The notes under the pieces were generated by a model, which was given only the letters and a program-made list of their open reading frames with translations, did no database searches and was not told where the DNA came from. A program made the position numbers and the translations under genes. A DNA stretch of 7,611 nt from Chloroflexota bacterium (lineage in GTDB: Bacteria > Chloroflexota > UBA4733), in assembly GCA_025980355.1 (NCBI GenBank), contig JAICXR010000150.1:1-7611 (forward strand), read 5' to 3'. This document shows positions 1 to 7,492 of this stretch, in pieces. Position 1 is the stretch's first letter. Every line of letters begins with the position of its first letter.

Positions 1-2
1 AA

Positions 3-1067
3 GCGCTAGTGCTGCAGGCCCTGCGGACAGTGGAGGACCCCGACCTGCACCGGGACATCGTCAGCCTGGGGATGATCAAGGATCTTGTCATCACACCCGG
101 CGAGCAGGGCGACCAGGTGAAATTCACCTTCGAACTGACCACGCCGGCCTGCCCCGTGCGCGACCAGTTGCAAGAGGCGGCGCGGGCGGCCGTGCTGACC
201 GTGCCCGGCGTCGCCGCGGTGGAGGTCAACATGACGGCCAACGTCCGCGGCGGCACGCAGCGGGCGGAGCTGCCGGGCGTGCGGAATACGGTCGGCATCG
301 CCAGCGGGAAGGGCGGCGTCGGCAAGTCGACAGTGGCGACCAATCTCGCGGTGGCGCTGGCGCGCAGCGGGGCGCGGGTCGGTCTGCTCGATGCCGACGT
401 CTACGGGCCGAGCGTCCCGGCAATGCTGGGGCTGCACGACAACCCGAAGGTCGTGAACGAGCGCCTCCAGCCCTTGCAAGCCTATGGCATCAGCGTCATG
501 TCGATGGGCTTCCTGGTGCCCGACGACCAGGCGGTCGTCTGGCGTGGCCCGATGATCAGCCAGGCGGTCGCCCAGATGATCCGCGATGTCGACTGGGGCG
601 AGCTCGATTACCTGCTGATCGATTTACCGCCGGGCACCGGCGATGTGCAGTTGACCATCGCCCAGGTGCTCAACCTCACCGGCGTGGTGATCGTCTCCAC
701 GCCCCAGCACGTCGCCCTTGGCATCGCCGGCAAGGCGCATGCGATGTTCAAGCAGCTGCACGTGCCGATTCTGGGCATCGTGGAGAATATGAGCTTCTTC
801 GTCTGCCCCCACTGCGGCGAACGCACCGACATCTTCAGCCATGGCGGCGCCCACCGCCTCTGCGAGCAGGTCCACGCGCCCTTCCTGGGTGAGGTGCCCC
901 TGGACGAGCAGGTCCGGGAGAGCGGCGACCGCGGTGTCCCGATCAGCGCCCAGCCGGATGCCTCGCCCCAGCGGGACGCCTTCGACCGGGTAGCGAAAGC
1001 GATGGCGGCGCAGGTGAGCATCCGCGCCTCGCGCGCGCTGCCGCTGCTACAGATCGAGAAGCGGTAA
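3..1067 (+). CDS. mrp: Mrp/ApbC (NBP35-like) iron-sulfur cluster carrier ATPase, 5' partial
   Basis: Cytoplasmic P-loop ATPase of the Mrp/ApbC/NBP35 family, which binds and transfers Fe-S clusters to apoproteins. Residues are counted from the GTG at 9. Residues 1-78 form a MIP18/DUF59 domain with the conserved TTPACPVRDQL segment (Cys48). A deviant Walker A, GKGGVGKST, lies at 100-108, followed by LDADVYGPS at 127-135, Walker B-like LIDLPPGTGD at 203-212, and CPHC at 266-269, the cysteine pair that bridges the cluster in dimers. The reading frame stays open to the left edge (GCG CTA before the GTG), and family members usually have several residues before VLQALRTV. The true start is therefore probably just outside the window, and the GTG at 9 is only the first internal candidate. 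The C-terminus (LPLLQIEKR) looks complete. The TAA stop lies inside the left arm of an inverted repeat. The neighbouring gene converges on it, so this gene is not in an operon with anything shown here. Confidence 0.93.
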   Translation, partial: ALVLQALRTVEDPDLHRDIVSLGMIKDLVITPGEQGDQVKFTFELTTPACPVRDQLQEAARAAVLTVPGVAAVEVNMTANVRGGTQRAELPGVRNTVGIASGKGGVGKSTVATNLAVALARSGARVGLLDADVYGPSVPAMLGLHDNPKVVNERLQPLQAYGISVMSMGFLVPDDQAVVWRGPMISQAVAQMIRDVDWGELDYLLIDLPPGTGDVQLTIAQVLNLTGVVIVSTPQHVALGIAGKAHAMFKQLHVPILGIVENMSFFVCPHCGERTDIFSHGGAHRLCEQVHAPFLGEVPLDEQVRESGDRGVPISAQPDASPQRDAFDRVAKAMAAQVSIRASRALPLLQIEKR

Positions 1068-1187
1068 AGATCGAGCAGGGCCGCGACTGCGGTCTGCGGC
1101 CAAGCGACGAGGGCGACTGCGGTCGCATGGCGCATCCGATGCTTGATCCTGTCCGCGACGGCAGTGGCGGACGTGCTCGATCTTTAC
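1064..1187. repeat. Pair of inverted hairpin repeats spanning two convergent stop codons
   Basis: The left arm GTAAAGATCGAGCA (1064-1077) is perfectly complementary to 1174-1187. The similarity continues inward: 27 of 31 positions match between 1064-1094 and the reverse complement of 1157-1187. Each copy carries its own hairpin next to the arm: GGCCGC/GCGGCC at 1079-1084/1096-1101, and GTCCGC/GCGGAC at 1151-1156/1167-1172. The hairpins differ by a compensatory pair (G-C in one, T-A in the other). The left copy contains the mrp stop TAA and the right copy contains the oxidoreductase stop, both in sense orientation. A third small hairpin, GCGAC-TGCG-GTCGC (1113-1126), sits between them. No T-run follows either hairpin, so this is not a canonical intrinsic terminator. 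It may be a REP/BIME-like doublet, a small TIR-bounded insertion, or a bidirectional 3'-end structure. Confidence 0.8.
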
Positions 1188-2422
1188 AGCGGCCAGTGGG
1201 CGTCGATCTCGTCCTGGTAGGCGTGGGCCTTGCCGGAGAGGACGTCCGCGATCTTGACCGCCTGGCCGGTGTAGCCGGACTCGTAGACCGCCAGCGGCAG
1301 GGCCAGCGTCTTCAGCCCCTCCTCGCCGTTCACCTCCGGCTGCGTGCCGGTGCGGACAGCTTCGAAGAAGTCGTGGAGCTCGATGGCGAACTCGTCGGTG
1401 AGGCCGCCGGGGAAGACCCGGTCGCGCTGCTCCGGCGACAGGCTCGCCAGGTAGCGTTCTTTCAGCTCGTCCAGGGTCAGCGTCTCGCCGTCGCTGGTCT
1501 TCAGCTCGCCGCCGTTCATGAAGAGGTGGTAGACCGCATACTGGCTGTGGGTGCCGGTGTCGCTGAGGGAGCCGCCGCTGCCGTAGATGATGATGCTGCT
1601 CGCGGCGTGCCCGGTCAGCCCGGCCGACCAGGTCCAACTGCCGACGACGCCGCTGGCGAAGGTAAAGGTCACCAGGGCGGTGTTTTCCCGCCCCTCCCGC
1701 ACCGTGTTCGTGCCGTCCGGCCGGAAGCCGCGCAGCTCGGCGTAGACGTGATCGACCTCGCCGAAGAGCATGCGGATGCTGTCCATGAAGTGGAAGCCGC
1801 TGTCCACCACCATCGCCCCGCCCGACATCAGGCGGTCGGCCCGCCAGTTCTCGCGGACCGGTCGCCGCTCGCCGCCGGCCGCCGGCGTCGCCGCGGCCTG
1901 GGGGCGCCGCTGGGGCGCCGTGCGCGGGCGGACGTCGTGGCAGAAGAAGGCGCGGGGGTCGCCGATGAGGTGGGCGTCGTTGATCGCCCAATTGGCGGCA
2001 CGTTCGCCGGGCATGCGCCGCATGGGCACGGCCAGGGCCAGCACCTTGCCCGCCTTCGCCCCGGCCTCCACCAGCGCCCGACCGGTCTGCATGGTGACGG
2101 TGAAGGGCTTCTCCAGGATCACGTCGCAGCCGGCCCGGAAGGCGTCGATGCCGGCGACGTGGTGCAGCCCGTGGGGCAGGCAGATATCGACGGCGTCCAC
2201 CGTGCCGCTGGCCAGCATCTCATGATAGCCGACGAACGGTGTGGGACGGCGGCCGAGGTGCTCGGCCGACCAGTCGGCGGCAAGCTCCCGATTCTGGTCG
2301 ACGGTGTCGGCCACCGCTACCAGCTCCACATCACGGTCGCGACCCACCTGCTGCAACTTCTCCAGGGCCGGCAAATGGCGATTCCGCGCGATGCCGCCGC
2401 AGCCGATCAATCCCAGGCGCAT
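1184..2422 (-). CDS. Gfo/Idh/MocA family NAD(P)-dependent oxidoreductase
   Basis: A 412-residue cytoplasmic dehydrogenase of the Gfo/Idh/MocA superfamily, which oxidises or reduces sugars, inositols and related polyols. Residues 4-15 (GLIGCGGIARNR) are the dinucleotide-binding Rossmann loop. DAVDICLPHGLHH at 76-88 ends the fold. EKP at 104-106 carries the conserved active-site lysine (K105). GGAMVVDSGFH at 201-211 matches the family's GGxxxDxGxH motif, with D207 and H211 as catalytic-site residues. The alpha/beta C-terminal domain runs to about 395. An Arg/Pro/Ala-rich low-complexity stretch (about 163-192) lies just before the GGxxxD motif. The start at 2422 was chosen because GGGAGGAA lies 7 bases upstream and MRLGLIGCGG starts the Rossmann strand directly; the open frame continues 13 codons further, to 2461, without family-like sequence. 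The actual substrate is not determinable. The stop codon is inside the inverted repeat shared with mrp. Confidence 0.93.
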   Translation of the reverse strand: MRLGLIGCGGIARNRHLPALEKLQQVGRDRDVELVAVADTVDQNRELAADWSAEHLGRRPTPFVGYHEMLASGTVDAVDICLPHGLHHVAGIDAFRAGCDVILEKPFTVTMQTGRALVEAGAKAGKVLALAVPMRRMPGERAANWAINDAHLIGDPRAFFCHDVRPRTAPQRRPQAAATPAAGGERRPVRENWRADRLMSGGAMVVDSGFHFMDSIRMLFGEVDHVYAELRGFRPDGTNTVREGRENTALVTFTFASGVVGSWTWSAGLTGHAASSIIIYGSGGSLSDTGTHSQYAVYHLFMNGGELKTSDGETLTLDELKERYLASLSPEQRDRVFPGGLTDEFAIELHDFFEAVRTGTQPEVNGEEGLKTLALPLAVYESGYTGQAVKIADVLSGKAHAYQDEIDAHWPL

Positions 2423-2429
2423 GAACCAT

Positions 2430-2437
2430 TTCCTCCC
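2430..2437 (-). promoter_or_regulatory. Shine-Dalgarno site of the oxidoreductase gene
   Basis: On the minus strand GGGAGGAA lies 7 bases before the ATG at 2422. It fixes the start there rather than at the upstream in-frame ATG at 2461, which has no such site. Confidence 0.75.
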
Positions 2438-2464
2438 GCCATCGTGGCCTTTCCAAGCCAACGA

Positions 2465-2499
2465 AATCGCCCCGCACCCAATCCGGGTGCGGGGCGATT
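2465..2499. terminator. Perfect 15-bp GC-rich stem-loop (terminator or attenuator)
   Basis: AATCGCCCCGCACCC (2465-2479) pairs perfectly with 2485-2499 around a 5-base loop. On the minus strand it is followed by only a short T-rich run (TTTCGTT), and on the plus strand by ATTATACACTT, so it is terminator-like with a weak tail either way. It lies in the presumed 5' leader of the oxidoreductase mRNA, about 43 bases before the start codon and outside the Shine-Dalgarno site. An attenuator, an insulator between the divergent units, or an mRNA-stabilising structure are all possible. Confidence 0.5.
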
Positions 2500-2591
2500 A
2501 TACACTTGCGCGTCCCGGTGAGTTTGGTGAACCGAGATCGCTACAGACAGACCAAGAACACCACGAAGGCAATCCCCATCGGGATGCCGGT

Positions 2592-2621
2592 AGCGTACCG
2601 CAGCGGCCCGCAAGCTGTCAA
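2592..2621 (-). promoter_or_regulatory. Sigma70-like promoter for the oxidoreductase gene
   Basis: On the minus strand a perfect TTGACA (2616-2621) is followed after 18 bases by TACGCT (2592-2597), which keeps the conserved TA and final T of the -10 box. Transcription would start near 2585 and give a leader of about 160 bases that contains the 2465-2499 stem-loop. Confidence 0.5.
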
Positions 2622-2667
2622 CGACGCTGCCGTCCTCGGCAGATGACTTTTGATGTTTTCTTAAGGA

Positions 2668-2704
2668 TTGGCATTGGCGTCGGGGCTATGATGTGGTCTA
2701 TGAT
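2668..2704 (+). promoter_or_regulatory. Candidate promoter of the export operon
   Basis: Two -10-like TATGAT boxes (2687-2692 and 2699-2704) sit in a locally AT-richer patch upstream of the adaptor gene. The -35-like boxes TTGGCA (2668-2673) and TTGGCG (2674-2679) are present. Only TTGGCG with the second TATGAT has tolerable spacing (19 bases), so the assignment is weak and an activator may be needed. Confidence 0.3.
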
Positions 2705-2779
2705 ATTCGTATCTCGCGGACGCGGACGGGCGGCGTACCCCTTGCCGCCAGCCGACCGTGCGTCATCGTTGTTTCAGTA

Positions 2780-2785
2780 GAGGAA
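2780..2785 (+). promoter_or_regulatory. Shine-Dalgarno site deciding the adaptor start
   Basis: GAGGAA lies 8 bases before the GTG at 2794. The in-frame GTG at 2758 has no comparable site, so 2794 is preferred. Confidence 0.6.
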
Positions 2786-2793
2786 TCGGATCG

Positions 2794-5354
2794 GTGATCG
2801 GTGAAACGACCGCGACGAGGGGCGTGAATTCGCTCCCGCTGCGCCTGCTGGCCCTGCTCGTGATCGTCCTGGTGGCCGCGGGCGGCGTCTTCTATTTCGT
2901 GCGCGGTCGCTCCACCGCCGGCGCCGCGCCGAGCTACCAGACCGCCAAAGTCAACACCGGGACCGTCTCGGTCGTGGTCGCCGCGACCGGCCCGGTGAGC
3001 ACGGCGGACTCGATCCCGCTCACCTTCAAGTCGGCTGGCAAGATCACGGCGATCCTCGTCAAACCGGGCGACAAAGTGACCGCCGGGCAGGTGCTGGCGA
3101 AGGAAGACGCCACCGACTTCCAGAATACGCTCAACCAGGCGATGGCCACGCTGGACCAGCAGAAGGCGGCGCTGGCCAAACTGCAGACCGGCCCGACGCC
3201 CCAGCAGCTCGCGGTGGCCCAGCAGGCGATCGACAGCGCCCAATCCAACCTCGCCAATGCCCAGAAGAACGTCCAGTTGGTGGCGGACCAGAACGCCAAG
3301 GACCTCCAGACGGCCCAGGTGGCGCTGGCGAATGCCCAGCAGTCGCTGGCCGACGCCCAGGCCAACTACCAGAGCGTGCAGAACGAGCTCGCCAAAGGCG
3401 TCACCGCCGATCAACAGGCCGTCGCCAACGCGCAGACGGCGCTCAGCAATGCCCAGAAGAACTACAACTCCGTCCAGGCCCAGATCGCCGCCAGTACCCA
3501 GGCCGACCAGGTGGCGCTGGCGAACGCCCAGCAGTCCCTGAACAACGCGAAACAGAATCAGGCAGCGTCGGCCCAGCAAATCGCCGCCGCCCTCCAGGCG
3601 GATACGACGGCGGTCCAGAATGCGCAGCAGGCGTACCAGAACACCCAGGCGACCGTCGCCGCCGGCACTCCCGTCCAGCAACAGCAACTGGCCCAGGCGA
3701 AGAACGACCTGAACACCGCCCAGATCAGCCGCGACGCCGCCTGCAACCTGGACAACAAGGGCAATAGCCAGGCGGGCTGCGCTGCGGCGAACGCTGCCGT
3801 CAATTCCAAGATCACGGCGATCAGCGCGATGGAGGCCCAGATTCAGCAGACGCAAGCCCAGGCCCAGCAGACGCTGACCACCGCCCAGGCGGCGCTGAAG
3901 ACCGCCCAGGACGCCGCCAATTCGGACAAGGTCAAGCAGCAGGCGGCGAGCCTCACCGCCCAGCAGGCGGTCGATCAGGCGACCAACGCGCTCAAGACGG
4001 CGCAGGCGACGCTCAATAATGACACCGCCAAGTTCCAGGGCAACGTGGTGCAAGCGCAGTCCTCGGTCGACTCCGCCCAGGGCGCGCTTAAGACGGCCGA
4101 GACGGCGCTGGCGTCGGACAGCGCCAAGAACAGCGCCCAGTTGCAGGCGGCCCAGCAGCAGATCGATAGCGCGACGGCCGGCGTGAAGACGGCACAGACG
4201 GCATTGGACAGCCAAACGACCAAGGCTGCCTCGGCGCTGCAGGCCGCGCAGGCGACGGTCGACTCCGATACGCAGGCCGTGAAGACGGCGCAGGCGTCGC
4301 TCGCCCAACTGAAAGCGCCGCCGACGCAGGCGGACCTCGATGCCGCCAAAGCCCAGGTGGAAAACGCCCAGGTCGCCGTGCAAACGGCGCAGGCCAACGT
4401 CGACTCGACAACATTGACCGCGCCAATCGCCGCCACCGTGGCCCAGGTTAACGGCAACACCGGCCAGTACCTGGCCGGCGGCTCGGTCAACCCCACCGCC
4501 ACCAACGGCGCGGCCGACGGCTTCATCCTCCTGAACGACCTCAATTCGCTGCAGGTGGTTGCGCAGGTGAACGAGGCGGACATGGCCAAGATTAACCTGG
4601 GTGAGCCGGTCGACTTCACCATCGACGCCTTCCCGAACCAGACCTTCACCGGCAAGGTCGCCGTGATCCAGCCGCTCGGCGCGGTGCAGCAGAATATCGT
4701 CAACTACAACGTGACCAGTACGATCGACCCCACGGCAACCAAGCTCCTGCCCGGCATGACGGCCAACGTGAACATCGTCACCGAACAGCGCAAAGACGTG
4801 CTGGTCGTCCCCAGCGCCGCCATCTCTTTCGCCCGCGCCCAACTGCAGCGCGAAGCAGCGGCGGGAACGCCGGTGGCCGGCACAACCGGGCGGCAGAATG
4901 GCGCCGGCACGACGGCCGGTGCCAACGCTCAGGCTGGCGGCACGACCGGCGCCAGCAGCAGTGCCAGCGCCACCGGCAGCCGGAACGCCCGAGTCGGCAA
5001 CGGCCAGGCAGGCGCTGGCCAGGCGCGCACCGGCCAGGGCGCCGCCGGTGGCACCGGCGGACAACGTACGGGCACGGCGGCCGGCGGTGGCGCGAACGCG
5101 GTCGGCCAGGTGTCGCCAGTGCGTGCGCCGATCCTGGTGATGGACAACGGTCAAGTCGCCACCCAGATGGTTGAGGTCGGCCTGAGTGACGGCCGCAACA
5201 CCGAGGTCATCTCCGGTCTGAAGGACGGGCAGCTCGTTGTCATCGGCTCCGGCAACGTCTCCCGGACGCCGAGTAGCCAAAGCAGCGCCCGTCCTGGCGG
5301 CCCCGGCGGCGGTGGCGGCGGCGTCGGTGGGGCCTTTGGCGGTCGGGGCGGTTG

Positions 5355-5355
<1 letters not shown>
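2794..5355 (+). CDS. HlyD/MacA/YknX-type membrane-fusion adaptor with giant repeat coiled-coil hairpin
   Basis: Adaptor subunit of an ABC exporter, 853 residues from the GTG at 2794. A signal anchor (about 14-35) puts the rest outside the membrane. The first lipoyl half (about 56-106, with VKPGDKVTAGQVLAKED) and the second (about 538-563, TAPIAATVAQVNGNTGQYL) flank an alpha-helical hairpin. A beta-barrel (about 586-678) and a membrane-proximal domain follow. The latter is split by a Gly/Ala/Thr-rich low-complexity insert (about 680-775) and resumes at PILVMDNGQVATQMVEVGLSDG. The tail (827-853) is nearly pure Gly. Relatives have roughly 370-480 residues; the excess is mostly the hairpin (about 107-537), with exact 32-residue repeats in both arms, Pro breaks at 134-136 and 509-510, and Cys317/Cys329 at the apex. 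These are the only cysteines from this start. The gene overlaps the ATPase gene by one base. Family assignment is firm; the exported substrate is unknown. Confidence 0.92.
3235..3714 (+). repeat. Down-arm coiled-coil repeats, 32 residues (96 bases) each
   Basis: Within the adaptor, an (N/S/T)AQ motif starts at residues 148, 180, 212, 244, 276 and 308, exactly every 32 residues. The best-kept unit core is VALANAQQSL (residues 176-185 and 240-249). 32 can be read as three heptads plus one hendecad, which suits a long, nearly straight coiled coil. At DNA level 3319-3348 and 3511-3540 match at 28 of 30 bases, 192 bases apart. Confidence 0.85.
3898..4293 (+). repeat. Up-arm coiled-coil repeats, 32 residues (96 bases) each
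   Basis: Within the adaptor, KTA(Q/E) starts at residues 369, 401, 433, 465 and 497, again exactly every 32 residues. Each is preceded by a small or branched residue pair (AL, AL, AL, GV, AV). The consensus differs from the down arm, so the two arms evolved from different units or have diverged while keeping one common period. Confidence 0.85.
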
Positions 5356-6178
<823 letters not shown>

Positions 6179-6182
<4 letters not shown>

Positions 6183-7489
6183 ACGCGCTCGTCGAAGCCC
6201 CCACCGTCCCGGCGGGCGCCCCGCCCAAGCGGCCTTTGCCGCCGCTGGCGGCGCCCGGTCGCTCCTCGCCGCTGACGACGATCGGCCAGAGCTTCCTGTC
6301 GGCGCTCGAGGCGCTGGTGGGCAACAAGCTGCGCGCCCTCTTGACCATGCTCGGCATCATCATCGGCGTGGGGGCGGTGATCGTCGTCATCGCCATCGGC
6401 CAGGGCGCCTCGGCCAAGGTGGCGGCCCAGCTGGCCCAGCTCGGCACCAATATGCTCACCGTCCAGCCGGGCAGCGCCAACGTCGGCGGCGTGGCGACCG
6501 GGCAGGGCGGCCGGCCGACCCTCAAGGAGGCCGACGTCGCGGCACTCCAGCAGGTGCCCCACATCGCGGCCATCTCGCCGGTGCTCAACGGGCAGGTCCA
6601 GATCCAGTCCGGGGGGCAGAACTGGAGCACGCGGGTCCAGGGCGTCTATCCTGACTACCAGACCATCGGCGACTACCCGGTTGCCACCGGCGCCTTCTTC
6701 AGCCAGGCCGACGAGGACAGCGGCAACCCCGTGGCCGTGATCGGCCAGACGGTCGTCGCCAACCTCTTCCCGGGCGGGCAGGACCCGATCGGCCAGACGA
6801 TCCGCCTGCGCAACGTGGAGTTCCAGGTGGTCGGCGTGCTGGCGCCGAAGGGCAACAACGGCTTCCAGGACCAGGACGACATCATCCTGATCCCCTTCAG
6901 CGCCGCCCAACGCCGCCTCTTCGGCGGGACGACGGTCAACCAGATCCAGATCCAGGTGGACCAGACCCAGAACATCAACGGCGTGATCGCCGACGCCACG
7001 GCGGCGCTGCGCCAGAGCCACAAGCTGGCGGCGAACAAGGCGAGCGACTTCACGATCCGCAACCAGCAGCAGTTCATCACCACCCAGGAGCAGTCCGCCC
7101 AGACGCTGACCCTGCTGCTCACGGCCGTCGCCGCCGTCTCCCTGCTCGTCGGCGGGATCGGGATCATGAACATCATGCTGGTGTCGGTGACGGAGCGGAC
7201 GCGGGAGATCGGCATCCGCATCGCCATCGGGGCCCGGGCCCGCGACGTGCTCCTGCAGTTCCTGGTGGAGGCGGTGACGCTCTCGCTGGTCGGCGGCCTC
7301 CTCGGGATCTTCGGCGGCTTCGTGAGCACTGCCGTCGTGGGTCACTTCGCCGGCTGGCCGACGGCGATCGCCCCCTCCTCCATTGCCCTCGCCTTCGGCT
7401 TCGCCGCCGCGATCGGCGTCTTCTTCGGCTTCTACCCCGCCCGCCGCGCCTCGCGCCTCGATCCCATCGACGCCCTGCGCCACGAGTAA
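6179..7489 (+). CDS. MacB/FtsX-type ABC transporter permease (YknZ type)
   Basis: Membrane subunit of the exporter, 436 residues. A Pro/Ala-rich cytoplasmic N-terminus (1-32) precedes an amphipathic stretch and TM1 (about 56-76, LGIIIGVGAVIVVIAIG). The MacB-type extracytoplasmic domain spans about 80-305, including DDIILIPFSAAQRRLFG. TM2 (309-334), TM3 (357-385) and TM4 (397-419) follow. ERTREIGIRIAIGARARDV (339-357) is the conserved cytoplasmic coupling segment after TM2, and YPARRASRLDPIDALRHE is the standard FtsX-family C-terminal motif, so the protein is complete. MacB proper carries its ATPase fused at the N-terminus; here the ATPase is a separate upstream gene overlapping by 4 bases, as in YknXYZ systems. 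Such permeases act as dimers that transmit ATPase motion to the extracytoplasmic domain and adaptor rather than forming a classic channel. The substrate is not predictable. Confidence 0.95.
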
Positions 7490-7492
7490 GGA

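Larger units (their letters stand above)
2423..2793. other. Intergenic region between divergent genes
   Basis: 371 bases between the oxidoreductase (leftward) and the export operon (rightward). It holds a leftward promoter, a 15-bp perfect stem-loop, the two ribosome binding sites and an AT-richer patch around 2641-2710 that is the likely rightward promoter region. I see no convincing gene. No tRNA-like cloverleaf was found by eye. Confidence 0.75.

Noticed and set aside
1127..2521. 464-codon plus-strand frame opposite the oxidoreductase
   Set aside because: No recognisable domain. The minus-strand frame carries all Gfo/Idh/MocA motifs and a good ribosome site.
2541..2579. Confident small membrane-peptide gene (12 codons, minus strand)
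   Set aside because: Too short, with its start only a few bases after the predicted transcription start and no ribosome site. Kept only as part of the leader observation.
2758..2793. Upstream GTG (2758) as the adaptor start
   Set aside because: It has no Shine-Dalgarno site and adds residues without signal-anchor character. The GTG at 2794 has GAGGAA at good spacing.
3235..4293. Non-coding tandem minisatellite
   Set aside because: The period is a multiple of three, changes are largely conservative or synonymous, and the frame is unbroken through conserved flanking domains. The repeats are part of the protein.
2698..5280. 860-codon open frame on the minus strand opposite the adaptor
   Set aside because: Its product is a low-complexity Arg/Gly/Leu-rich sequence that mirrors the Gln/Ala repeats of the plus-strand gene. 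The plus strand has clear lipoyl, coiled-coil and barrel domains. The long antisense frame follows from repetitive GC-rich codons without stop complements.
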